Shown here one piece after another: positions 26,696 to 34,763 of a stretch of 64,000 nt of DNA. Made by a program: the position numbers and the translations under genes. The stretch covers positions 44,352 through 108,351 of the forward strand of contig NZ_JQJJ01000002.1 of assembly GCF_000745475.1 (NCBI RefSeq), in the 5' to 3' direction. A model generated the notes under the pieces. It had not been told where the DNA came from. It made no database searches and saw only the letters and a program-made list of their open reading frames with translations. How positions within the stretch are numbered: position 1 is the stretch's first letter; each line of letters starts with the position of its first letter. Source of the DNA: Allobosea sp. UNC402CLCol. Lineage in GTDB: Bacteria; Pseudomonadota; Alphaproteobacteria; Rhizobiales; Beijerinckiaceae.

Positions 26696-28252
26696 ATGCT
26701 CAAGCACGCGCCCAGACGCGGTCTGCTGTTCTCCGGGTCGGACTGGAATTTCCAGACATTGTCCCACGCCTACGACGCCATCGACATCGTGGCGAAGGAG
26801 GAGCTCGGGCTCGATACCTACCCGGTCCAGATGGAAGTCATATCCTCGGAGCAGATGCTGGACGCCTATTCGTCGATCGGCATGCCGCTGATGTACCGGC
26901 ACTGGTCGTTCGGGAAGCACTTCCTCTATCAGGAGCTGGTCTATCGCAAGGGCGGACGCGGGCTCGCCTATGAGCTCGTGATCAATTCGAACCCCTGCAT
27001 CGTCTACCTGATGGAAGAGAACACCATGGCCCTGCAGGCCCTGGTGACGGCGCATGCCGCCTTCGGGCACAACCATTTCTTCAAGAACAACTACCTGTTC
27101 CGCCAATGGACCGATGCCGGCGCGATCTTGGGCTATCTGGATTTCGCTAAGAGCTACATCCAGCGCTGCGAGGAGCGGCACGGCGTCGCGGCGGTCGAAG
27201 CCATCCTCGATGCCGCCCATGCGCTGATGGAACAGGGCGTCTTTCGCTATCGCCGCCCGCCGCGGCTGTCCTCGGAGAAGCAGCGCGAAGGGCTGCGCGA
27301 GCGGCTGGATTACGAGGAGCGCTCCTATAACGACCTCTGGCGCACGATTCCGCGCCAGGCGGCGGCCGGTAAGGCTGGCGACACACAGGACGTGGCTGCC
27401 GAGCGGAAGAAGGCGCTGAACCTGCCCGAGGAGAACCTGCTCTATTTCCTCGAGAAGAACAGCCTGATCCTCGAACCCTGGCAGCGTGAGATCCTGCGGA
27501 TCGTCCGGGTGGTCGCGCAATATTTCTACCCGCAACGCCAGACGCAGGTGATGAACGAAGGTTGCGCGACCTTCGTCCACTACACCCTCATGAACGCGTT
27601 GTTCGACCAGGGACGGATCGGCGAGGGCGCCATGCTGGAAATCCTGCGCAATCATGCCAACGTAGTCCTGCAGCCCGGTTTCGATGACCCCCGTTTCTCG
27701 GGCATCAATCCCTATGCGCTCGGCTTCGATATGATGCGGGACGTCCAGCGCATTGCGACCGCGCCAACGGCAGAGGACCGCGACTGGTTTCCCGAGATCG
27801 CCGGCACTGGCGACTGGCGCGCCATCATGCTCGAGGCTTGGGCCAATCACCGCGACGAGTCCTTCATCCGCCAGTATCTGAGCCCGGCCCTGATCCGGAA
27901 ATGGCGGCTGTTTGTGCTGTCGGACGTGGCGAGCGAACGCGTCTACAACGTCGCCTCGATCCACAACGAACGCGGCTATGAACAGATTCGGTCCACTCTG
28001 GCCGAGCGATATGATATCGGCGCAAGGCATCCGGATATTCAGGTCGTGGACGTTGACCTCCTCGGCCAGAGGCACTTGCGCCTCCAGCACAAGATCAATC
28101 GCGGCATCCTGCTAGAAAGCGACAGCTGCGATGCGGTGTTGAGCTATGTCCAGGCGCTGTGGGGCTATGAGGTCAGCCTGCAAGGCGTCGATGCGCAGAC
28201 CGGGGCCACGGTCTATGAACGATCCGGCCGCGAATTCGTCAGCTCGTCGTAG
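26696..28252 (+). CDS. SpoVR family protein (YcgB)
   Basis: A 518-residue SpoVR-like protein, named after a Bacillus spore-cortex gene, though this organism does not sporulate by sequence context. Hallmarks are MEVISSEQMLDAY, FGHNHFFKNN and MNEGCATFVHY. A strong GAGGGGAGAG site precedes ATG 26696. Third gene of the prkA-yeaH-spoVR stress operon, presumably in the same transcript. Molecular activity unknown. Confidence 0.95.
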   Translation: MLKHAPRRGLLFSGSDWNFQTLSHAYDAIDIVAKEELGLDTYPVQMEVISSEQMLDAYSSIGMPLMYRHWSFGKHFLYQELVYRKGGRGLAYELVINSNPCIVYLMEENTMALQALVTAHAAFGHNHFFKNNYLFRQWTDAGAILGYLDFAKSYIQRCEERHGVAAVEAILDAAHALMEQGVFRYRRPPRLSSEKQREGLRERLDYEERSYNDLWRTIPRQAAAGKAGDTQDVAAERKKALNLPEENLLYFLEKNSLILEPWQREILRIVRVVAQYFYPQRQTQVMNEGCATFVHYTLMNALFDQGRIGEGAMLEILRNHANVVLQPGFDDPRFSGINPYALGFDMMRDVQRIATAPTAEDRDWFPEIAGTGDWRAIMLEAWANHRDESFIRQYLSPALIRKWRLFVLSDVASERVYNVASIHNERGYEQIRSTLAERYDIGARHPDIQVVDVDLLGQRHLRLQHKINRGILLESDSCDAVLSYVQALWGYEVSLQGVDAQTGATVYERSGREFVSSS

Positions 28253-28549
28253 TCCGTGTCCACCATCAGCGGAACCACGTCGCCAGAAGCGATCATTTAG
28301 AGGTCCATCGTCGTCCTCGCGATGGTCATGGTCTCCGACAGAATATTGCTACCGCGCTGGGCCGCGACGTGGCCGCCATAACGCGCCGCCTCATATCCAC
28401 GATGGCAAGGTCATGGACAAGGCCGCGAGAGAGTAGACCAAGCGGCGGGAGCGCCACCTTCGGGCTCCGCAACCAACCGCCGCCGTCGAAATCAAACCGG
28501 GGTGGGAAGCGAGTGGTCTAGCCCGCGCGATTGCACTCCGATGCCGTTC
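28253..28549. other. Intergenic stretch
   Basis: About 300 nt between convergent spoVR and the PagL-like gene. A short plus-strand segment near 28340 reads NIATALGRDVAAITRRL, faintly like a helix-turn-helix, but has no start and is not supported. No terminator with a U-tract is evident. Confidence 0.35.
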
Positions 28550-29140
28550 TCAAAAGGAGTAGCCGACCCGCACACCGTAGTTCGTCAGACCTTGATTGGC
28601 ATGGCAGAGATTGGCGTTCGAAATGTGCTCCACGGTCGCCATGATCGACCAGTTCTCGTTAAAGCGGTAGCCAATCGAGCCGGTGCCTCGGATCAAGGGC
28701 GAGCAGCCCAGGCTCAAGCGATCTGGCACGCGGAAGCGCCCGGTTTCACCGTTGTGGAAGCCGGCACCGACGCTGCCCTCGATGAACACTTTCGCTGTAA
28801 TGTCATAAGTCCAGGTGAAGCCAGCGTAGAACTCGCTGGTAGCGCCTGCGGTGTTCACCGTGGCGCCCAGATGCAGCCGCGGGATGAGGAACGCCAAAAG
28901 CGGATCGGCTGGCATCAGCGGTTTGGAGAACAGAATCTCGCCATTTATATCGACCGAACCGTCCTCGCGGGTCCCTAGCGCGTGGGCAAGCACACCGCCG
29001 CGGATCTCAGAGATCAGCGAGTGCGTCACCGCAGGTGGAGCGTAGGCTAGTGGGTTTGCAAGGTCGGCGGCGTCCGCTTCCAAAGCGATGCCGGTAGAGC
29101 AACATAGGCATAGAGCGAGGCAGGTCAGCAGACGGCTCAT
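28550..29140 (-). CDS. Acyloxyacyl hydrolase / lipid A deacylase-like outer-membrane protein (PagL family)
   Basis: A 196-residue exported protein: signal peptide at residues 1-25, then amphipathic strands of an 8-stranded barrel ending in GYSF, a typical outer-membrane C terminus. VEHISNANL carries the His-x-Ser pair of the PagL active site. The third catalytic residue, a Glu 12 residues after the Ser in PagL, is not present: the tail has no Glu. ATG 29140 was chosen because it starts the signal peptide. Confidence 0.8.
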   Translation of the reverse strand: MSRLLTCLALCLCCSTGIALEADAADLANPLAYAPPAVTHSLISEIRGGVLAHALGTREDGSVDINGEILFSKPLMPADPLLAFLIPRLHLGATVNTAGATSEFYAGFTWTYDITAKVFIEGSVGAGFHNGETGRFRVPDRLSLGCSPLIRGTGSIGYRFNENWSIMATVEHISNANLCHANQGLTNYGVRVGYSF

Positions 29141-29295
29141 AGGAAGCGTTCCCAGCGAATCCCCAGCTAAGGTTATCTGAGGAACTTCGGTTGGAAATCG
29201 TCGTCCATGATCAACTGCGCAAAATCTCAGGCATGTTGCTTGGCTACCGCACCTCATCGGCCGATGTGAGATCGGGCACTCGCCAGTCCGCGCGA

Positions 29296-29502
29296 TCACT
29301 CCTTCGGTTTAAGCAGCGCCGCAGCCACATGGGCATCACAGGCAGCAAGGGCGGCCTCGACGATCGGCCGGACAAACGCTCGCAGGTCGCGGCACCATTC
29401 CTCGCTGGATTGCTCCCAGGTGTATTGCCGCTTCTCGCGGCAGGTTTCGTGGAACGCCTTCGCGGCCGCCTCGACGGCAACGTCGGTCCTGGTCTCAGGC
29501 AT
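29296..29502 (-). CDS. Small hypothetical protein, paralogous to the N terminus at 30668
   Basis: A 68-residue, probably helical protein (MPETRTDVAVEAAAKAFHET, then REKRQYTWEQSSEEWCRDLR). Its first 24 residues closely match those encoded at 30668 going left. The tail (VRPIVEAALAACDAHVAAALL) is complete here. Family unrecognised; resembles small proteins often found near phage or island genes. Confidence 0.55.
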   Translation of the reverse strand: MPETRTDVAVEAAAKAFHETCREKRQYTWEQSSEEWCRDLRAFVRPIVEAALAACDAHVAAALLKPKE

Positions 29503-29552
29503 CGAACTGAACCCTAAAGTTCGCCGAGCAAGTGCGCGAATTCACGGGGCGG

Positions 29553-29682
29553 CGCGGGGGTGAACGTCGTCTTCGACGGTTCGCGGGCGGCGACCTTCGA
29601 CGACTCGCTCGCATCGCTCCGGCCGCTCGGGACCCTGGCCTATTTCGGGCCGGTGCTCGGGGCCCCACCTCCGATCAATATC
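29553..29682 (+). pseudogene. Zinc-type quinone oxidoreductase (MDR) fragment
   Basis: About 40 codons read NVVFDGSRAATFDDSLASL and GTLAYFGPVLGAPPPINI, a segment from the cofactor-binding part of medium-chain NADPH:quinone reductases. It has neither the start nor the end of such an enzyme and is fused in frame to a short-chain dehydrogenase at about 29683. Confidence 0.6.
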
Positions 29683-30479
29683 TCCGTCGCCCCCGTGACA
29701 GGGGCCTCTTCGGGCATGGGCAAGGACATCGCCCTCCGTCTCATCCAAGAAGGATATCTGGTCTACGGCGGCGCCCGGCGAGTCGATCGAATGGCGGATA
29801 TCGAGGCCGCCGGCGGCACGGCCATCGCGCTCGACGTTACCGACGATGGTTCGGCGGCGACGGCGATCGATCGGATCCTACGCGAGCGTTCCCGGATCGA
29901 TGTTCTGATCAACGCCGCGGGATATGGCCAGTATGGCGCGCTCGAGGATGTGTCGATGGCCGACGGGCGCCGCCAGCTGGAGACGAACCTAATAGGGCCA
30001 GCGCGCCTCGTGCAGCTTTGCCTTCCGCATATGCGCGCCCGAGCGTCCGGAAAGATCGTCAACATCTCTTCGATCGGGGGAAAGTTCGCCCTGCCGCTGG
30101 GGGCTGGTACCATGCCTCGAAATTCGCCTTGGAAGGCTATTCGGACGCGCTCCGCAACGAGGTTCGGCAATTCGGCATCGACGTCGTCGTGATCGAGCCG
30201 GGCGGGATTGCTTCCGAATGGGAGGGGATCGCGGGAGAGGAAGCGGAGCGACACTCGGGCCGGAGCGCCTATTCGGGCATGGTCGCGAAGTTTCGCAAGA
30301 TGCAGGGCCGGAAGGCGCCGCCATCGAGTATCGTTTCGGATTTGATCATGCGCTCGCTCAAGGCAAAGCGCCCGGCCGCCCGATACAGAGGTGGGTTAAT
30401 GGCGCGCCCGCTGCTCTTTCTGCGACGCCATTTGTCCGATCGCATGTTCGACCAGCTGATCCTGTCCGCTTTCCGCTAG
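29683..30479 (+). pseudogene. Short-chain dehydrogenase/reductase with one-base frameshift
   Basis: The product has the SDR cofactor motif TGASSGMGKD, the NAAGYG motif, the catalytic serine region VNISSIGG and, in another frame, the YHASK catalytic pair and a complete C-terminal half up to 30479. The frame changes in a G run at 30099-30103; one extra G would restore LPLGGWYHASK. The natural start codon is missing because the gene is joined to an MDR fragment. A homopolymer sequencing error could explain the shift but not the fusion. Confidence 0.75.
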
Positions 30480-30668
30480 GGGCTGCCAGGAGATCATCTC
30501 GGCATGCCTGACCTTTCGCTCGATCTTCGCAATCTCAAATATGCGATGCTTATCGCCGAGCAGGGCAGCTTCCGTTGAGCGGCCGACGCGATTGCGCTTC
30601 TCGCGCGTGGTTTTGTGAAAAGCCTTCGCGGCGGCCTCGATCGCAATCCCGGTTCGTTCGTCAGGCAC
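30396..30668 (-). pseudogene. Small hypothetical protein, chimeric
   Basis: The first 26 codons (MPDERTGIAIEAAAKAFHKT, REKR) parallel the intact gene at 29502. From about 30590 leftward the frame reads antisense through a LysR remnant and the SDR tail, so the C-terminal two thirds are not native. Best seen as the 5' stub of a lost copy. Confidence 0.5.
30504..30578 (+). pseudogene. LysR-family regulator, N-terminal stub
   Basis: From ATG 30504, with AGGAG upstream, 24 codons read LDLRNLKYAMLIAEQGSFR, the opening of a LysR helix-turn-helix. A TGA then replaces the next Arg codon; the following codons (AADAIA) still fit the family for a few positions before similarity ends at about 30590. Confidence 0.6.
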
Positions 30669-30684
30669 ATTATGCTTCGCCCGC

Positions 30685-30882
30685 TTATTCCGGGACGACC
30701 CAGCCCCGCGCCTTGCCTAAGCTGACGAGTTCCTCAACCAGCCGCTTCATCTTGTCGGCTCCCTCATGCCTATCGGCAAGTGAATGAATCATCTGAAGGC
30801 GCCGCGCTTCCCGGAGCATCTTTGCCCAGGCTTCCTGTTCGTCAGGCAGCTTTTGCGCCCTGGTCTCAATCAACGCCATCAC
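30685..30882 (-). CDS. Small hypothetical protein
   Basis: A 65-residue charged, helical product (MALIETRAQKLPDEQEAWAKML, RLVEELVSLGKARGW). Two adjacent ATG codons open the frame, which overlaps the end of the exported small protein by 17 bp. No family recognised; expression is uncertain. Confidence 0.4.
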   Translation of the reverse strand: MMALIETRAQKLPDEQEAWAKMLREARRLQMIHSLADRHEGADKMKRLVEELVSLGKARGWVVPE

Positions 30883-31108
30883 TGGCCTGAAGAGAGCGGG
30901 CCTGCCCAGGCGTCAGAGTCATCGACGGATGCTCAGGCACGGCGACGAAGCCGTCAAACTGGATGCCAAGCCGCACGATGGCCTGATAGGCCGACACCGG
31001 CTGTGCTGCGCATTGCTGCGTCGTCAACGTCTCATCGTTTGAAGGGCCGGCTGCAGCCGAACCCGAGACAGCCGCCACAAGAGCTGCAATTGCTACGAGC
31101 TGCTTCAT
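30866..31108 (-). CDS. Small exported hypothetical protein
   Basis: An 80-residue product with a signal peptide (MKQLVAIAALVAAVSGSAAAG) and a GGAGGC ribosome site before ATG 31108. The mature part has one Cys and the segment QFDGFVAVPEHPSMTLTPGQ. An EcfG-type promoter motif stands 37 nt upstream, suggesting a periplasmic protein of the general stress response. Family unknown. Confidence 0.6.
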   Translation of the reverse strand: MKQLVAIAALVAAVSGSAAAGPSNDETLTTQQCAAQPVSAYQAIVRLGIQFDGFVAVPEHPSMTLTPGQARSLQASDGVD

Positions 31109-31144
31109 AGTGCCTCCGCAGCCGATTGAGTACGCACCTGTGAG

Positions 31145-31169
31145 AACGGGTTGCAGACGCTTCCGTTCC
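31145..31169 (-). promoter_or_regulatory. EcfG-type promoter motif (GGAAC-N17-GTT)
   Basis: On the minus strand GGAAC (31169-31165) and GTT (31147-31145) are separated by 17 nt, the same spacing as in front of prkA. It is correctly oriented and placed for the small exported protein at 31108. Confidence 0.55.
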
Positions 31170-31481
31170 CAATGTGAGTGCGAAATGAAGCTCCCCGACA
31201 CAGAAAGCCCGGCCGGTCGCACAATCGAACTCGTCGCGATCTCGTCAAGCATGGCTGGCTGTCCAAGGCCGAGGCGAGGGTGATCGAAGACCTGGCGGGG
31301 CATCCCGGAAGGGCTGAGGCGTCGGCACGCCTTCATCAAGTCGTATGCTCGGGTTGTTGATCCCCGGCGAGATCTCGGGGAGTGCGGATTGAGGCTATCC
31401 AAGTAAGGCTTCCGCAAACGGCTTCTAATACATCTTGTCCTACGAAACGACGGGCCGCCCGTACGGAGCAGGAGCAAGCTC
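31170..31481. other. Intergenic stretch
   Basis: About 310 nt with no convincing gene. A plus-strand frame at 31178-31360 has no family resemblance or ribosome site. The last 12 nt hold the AGGAG site of the following small peptide gene. Confidence 0.35.
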
Positions 31482-31661
31482 GTGGATGCCGATAAGAAAG
31501 ACGTCGCTTTGGATGACGAAGCCCTCGACGCCGTGACAGGCGCAGCCCTGACCGATGCCATGAAGCGTATCGGTGAGTCTCTAAAGACCGATCTCGACAA
31601 AGGAGCCGGCATCGGTGGAATGGGCATCTCAGCCGTCATTGGCGCCGGGATCGGGGCCTAA
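31482..31661 (+). CDS. Small peptide with double-glycine-like leader and glycine-zipper tail
   Basis: From GTG 31482, with AGGAG 7 nt upstream, a 59-residue peptide. Its first 21 residues (DVALDDEALDAVTGA region) resemble the double-glycine leaders of class II bacteriocins and Nif11-type precursors, where LxxEELxxVxGG precedes the cleavage. The rest is a short charged segment and a Gly/Ala/Ile-rich end (GAGIGGMGISAVIGAGIGA). In-frame codons after the TAA continue plausibly (VGLIKGIKNEIFR), so the stop may have shortened a longer product. No transporter-peptidase gene is adjacent. Confidence 0.5.
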   Translation: MDADKKDVALDDEALDAVTGAALTDAMKRIGESLKTDLDKGAGIGGMGISAVIGAGIGA

Positions 31662-31724
31662 GTCGGCCTTATCAAGGGCATCAAGAACGAGATATTCCGA
31701 AGCCAAGGCGCCGCCGTAACAGCA

Positions 31725-31750
31725 GGCCGGCGACCCCTACGCCGCCGGCC
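31725..31750. terminator. Hairpin between convergent genes
   Basis: A perfect 8-bp GGCCGGCG/CGCCGGCC stem with a 10-nt loop lies between the small peptide gene and the DUF1236 gene. No U-tract follows on either strand, so its terminator role is uncertain. Confidence 0.35.
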
Positions 31751-31765
31751 CACGCATATTGCCGA

Positions 31766-32098
31766 TTAGTCGATGATCTGAACAACTCGACGCGTGCTCG
31801 GCTCAACCAAGACCGGGCGGTCATTAATCACCGTGTAGCGATAGCCGCTCACGCCGTACTCGGCTGGAACCTCGCGATACACGACGCCTTCCTGAGGCAG
31901 AACGGTGCCGACCGTAAGCGGCTCCGAATAGGTGAACGAGGTCGGGCGCTGAGTGATCACATACGCCTTGAAGCGCGGTGCCAGTTCACTGCGCATCGAG
32001 GGCGGTTCCGGGAGGCCATTCGGCTGCCCCTGACCCTGAGCCATAGCGGTGGCGGGCAGCAGGACGATCCCTGCGGCGAACAGAACATTCCTGATCAT
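31766..32098 (-). CDS. DUF1236 exported protein
   Basis: A 110-residue protein with a signal peptide (MIRNVLFAAGIVLLPATAMAQ) and the DUF1236 signature: VGTVLPQEGVVYREVPAEYG, GYRYTVINDRPVLV and TRRVVQIID. DUF1236 proteins are small periplasmic proteins common in rhizobia and of unknown role. No operon partner. Confidence 0.85.
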   Translation of the reverse strand: MIRNVLFAAGIVLLPATAMAQGQGQPNGLPEPPSMRSELAPRFKAYVITQRPTSFTYSEPLTVGTVLPQEGVVYREVPAEYGVSGYRYTVINDRPVLVEPSTRRVVQIID

Positions 32099-32272
32099 CT
32101 GGATTTCCTACGTCGACGGTTAAGCCGAAGGTCGACCCTGCTATCCCTGCGGCGGAAGAACCAGATGGGTGGCGCAATGTTCCGTGCCGCCCGCGGGATG
32201 GCGGACAATCGGAAAGGGTCGCGGGCTCGTTGTCGAGCGGAAATTTTTTGTTCCTCTGCAGAATTCAATTGA

Positions 32273-32793
32273 AATCAATCGGAAATCAAACGTGGCTGCC
32301 AACGGGGCGGGAAGCGCGAAGACTCCGGAAGAAAGAAGGGATCGCAGTCTCGCGCCACTCGCGAGCAGAAGGCGACCCTTTCCGACCTCGCCAAGGTCCA
32401 TACAGAAATCGCCCTGAAGGCTCTTGTCGCGGTCGCGACGAAGAGCGACAGCGATTCCGCCCGCGTCGCTGCGGCGAAAGCCATCCTCGACCGTGGATAC
32501 GGCAAGCCAACGCAAGCGCACCAGCACTCCGGTGCCATCGGCTCATATGACCTCACTCGTATCAGCGACGGCGATCTCGCCAGCTTGAAGCCACCCTCAG
32601 TCCGCTTGCCGACGCTAGCCGAGATCAGGGCGGAGAGGCGTAGCGAGAGCAGGAGCGGGACCGGGAGAGGGAGAGGCTGGCACGAGACGTCGAGACCATT
32701 CGCACTGGCTGCGCGACGCTTGTGCGGCCTGGCGGATCTCCATCACACCATCTGGGCTTCCAGCCCTGCGTCGCCAAAATCGAGATGGCTTGA
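32273..32793 (+). pseudogene. Phage terminase-associated-type small protein, decayed
   Basis: An open frame without a start codon reads GGKREDSGRKKGSQSRATREQ, then ARVAAAKAILDRGYGKPTQA, resembling small DNA-packaging-associated proteins of phages and gene transfer agents. Near 32640 the frame shifts by one base; the other frame continues with a charged helix (EQERDRERERLARDVETIR) to TGA 32793. Missing start plus frameshift mark it as a pseudogene. Confidence 0.55.
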
Positions 32794-32826
32794 GGAACAG
32801 GTTGGCCTCGGCTGCATTGGGTAGGC

Positions 32827-33096
32827 ATGCCGAGCTACTTCTTTCATACCCGCGACGGAGACAAGCTAGACATCGACGACGAGGGCACTGATCTGCCCGA
32901 TGACCAGAGCGCGCGAAATGCCGCCAAGGAACTCCTCGCTGAACTGAACCGCGAAAAGTTACCCAATGGCGACCACATGTTGCTTTCGGTTACCGTGCAG
33001 AATGCTCAGGGTGCAAAAGTCTACGTGGCCAATTTGCGCCTGGACAGTCTTCCTGGAGATGATTCGTCCGTATCCAAGCCCAAGAGAACAAGTTGA
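32827..33096 (+). CDS. DUF6894 family protein
   Basis: An 89-residue protein starting MPSYFFHTRDGDKLDIDDEG with LPDDQSARNAAKELLAEL, the DUF6894 pattern of small cytoplasmic proteins abundant in Hyphomicrobiales. Function unknown. It stands alone between the phage-like pseudogene and the histidine kinase cluster. Confidence 0.8.
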   Translation: MPSYFFHTRDGDKLDIDDEGTDLPDDQSARNAAKELLAELNREKLPNGDHMLLSVTVQNAQGAKVYVANLRLDSLPGDDSSVSKPKRTS

Positions 33097-33266
33097 AGGA
33101 CGGGGCTCTGCCGGCAGTCATATTCGAAGCCAGCACCTTCTTGTGGAAATCCAAGACGTGGTCAATCAGCGGCGATGCACAAGAACGAGCTGGATGCAAT
33201 GTCATTTGCTGTTGCTCTAGAAGCTTCGATTGGTGAAGAGAGAGGTATCTTCACCTGGTCCTCTGC

Positions 33267-34763
33267 ATGCCTATCTCGCAGGCGTTTTTCCAACGCTCGA
33301 ACGCCCTACTCCTGGCCATCGGCATCGCGGTGCTGCTCGCCATCGTCGCGACGTCCCTGTGGCTGACGACGGCTAGCGAACGCTATTTTGGCGAAGTGAC
33401 CGCGGCTCGCGCGGTGCGGAGTTCATCCGCCGACCTGCTTTCACTGGTGCAGGACGCCGAGACGGGGCAGCGCGGCTACCTACTGACGCGCGACGAAAGC
33501 TATCTCGCTCCCTACAACGCCGCCGTCTCCCGGCTTGCGGAACAGCGCGCCCGGCTTGAACGGGCCGCGGCGAGGTTGCGCGAGATCGGTCCTATCCTGC
33601 AGCAGATCAACAGCGAGCTCGAACAGAAGATGGCGGAGCTCGCCGCAACGGTCGAAGCGACGCGCAAGGGCGATATCGAGACGGCAATGAGCCTGGTCCG
33701 CAGTGGAACCGGCAAGCGCTTAATGGATGAATTGCGTTCCGATCTGAGCGCGATATTGGCCATCTCCGAAACCGAGCTCAGGGCGGCGATCGATGCCCAG
33801 GTCACGGCCTCATCGCGACTGCGCTGGACGACCATCATCGGCGCCATTTTGATCCTGGCTATGGCTGGAGCGGCGAGCTGGACGATCATCAGCTATACGC
33901 GCGAACTCGTCACGGCCCGGCGCCAGGTCGAAACGCTCAATCTCGGCCTCGAAGAGCGTGTGCGCGAGCGTACCGACGCGCTCGTCAAGGCCAACGAGGA
34001 GGTCCAGCGCTTCGCCTATATCGTGACGCATGATCTGCGGGCGCCGCTGGTGAACATCATGGGCTTCACCAGCGAGCTCGAAGCGATGTTCAAGCCGATC
34101 GACGCCTTTGTCGTCGCCGGACATGCAGCCTCCCCGGAGCAGAAGGCGGCCGCCGAAGAGGCTCTGCGGGTCGATGTCGCGGAGGCGATCGGCTTCATCC
34201 GTTCGTCGACGCGCAAGATGGACGGGCTCATCAACGCGATCCTCAAGATTTCCCGCGAGGGCCGGCGTGAATTGCGCGCCGAAAGCATCGATCTCACCGG
34301 GCTCATCGAGACTGCGGCAGCGGCGGTCCACCATCAAGCCAGCGCGGAGGAAGGCGGCGGGATCGAGATCGACGCGCAGGTTCCCCGCATCACGAGCGAT
34401 CGCCTGTCGCTCGACCAGGTCATGGGCAACCTCCTCGACAATGCCATCAAATACCGGGCGCCCGATCGTCCGATCCGGATCGCCGTTCGCACGCGCAGGG
34501 AGCGTCGCGGCTGGGTGAAGATCGAGATCGAGGACAATGGTCGCGGCATCGCAGCGGCGGATCACGAGCGCATCTTCGAACTGTTCCGGCGCTCGGGCGC
34601 CCAGAATACGGCTGGCGAAGGCATTGGTCTCGCCCATGTCCGCACGATGGTGCGCAATCTCGGCGGCGACATCGCCGTGCGCTCAGAACTTGGAAAGGGC
34701 ACGACCTTTACCGTGACCCTGCCCCCCGACCTCACGGCCTACAAACGGAGTGCCGAAGCGTGA
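33267..34763 (+). CDS. CHASE3-domain sensor histidine kinase
   Basis: A 498-residue membrane kinase. A first membrane helix (residues 15-35), a CHASE3 sensory domain (about 38-185, with AETGQRGYLLTRDESYL), a second helix (about 190-208), a coiled coil, HisKA with phospho-accepting His in FAYIVTHDLRAP near residue 255, and a HATPase_c domain (DNAIKYR, DNGRGI, GEGIGLAHV). The stop overlaps the receiver gene by 4 bp. Probably senses a periplasmic signal and phosphorylates the next protein. Confidence 0.93.
   Translation: MPISQAFFQRSNALLLAIGIAVLLAIVATSLWLTTASERYFGEVTAARAVRSSSADLLSLVQDAETGQRGYLLTRDESYLAPYNAAVSRLAEQRARLERAAARLREIGPILQQINSELEQKMAELAATVEATRKGDIETAMSLVRSGTGKRLMDELRSDLSAILAISETELRAAIDAQVTASSRLRWTTIIGAILILAMAGAASWTIISYTRELVTARRQVETLNLGLEERVRERTDALVKANEEVQRFAYIVTHDLRAPLVNIMGFTSELEAMFKPIDAFVVAGHAASPEQKAAAEEALRVDVAEAIGFIRSSTRKMDGLINAILKISREGRRELRAESIDLTGLIETAAAAVHHQASAEEGGGIEIDAQVPRITSDRLSLDQVMGNLLDNAIKYRAPDRPIRIAVRTRRERRGWVKIEIEDNGRGIAAADHERIFELFRRSGAQNTAGEGIGLAHVRTMVRNLGGDIAVRSELGKGTTFTVTLPPDLTAYKRSAEA

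Noticed and set aside
28330..28437. Possible helix-turn-helix peptide (NIATALGRDVAAITRRL)
   Set aside because: No start codon or ribosome site, and too short to assign.
31178..31360. 60-codon plus-strand frame
   Set aside because: No ribosome site and no family resemblance.
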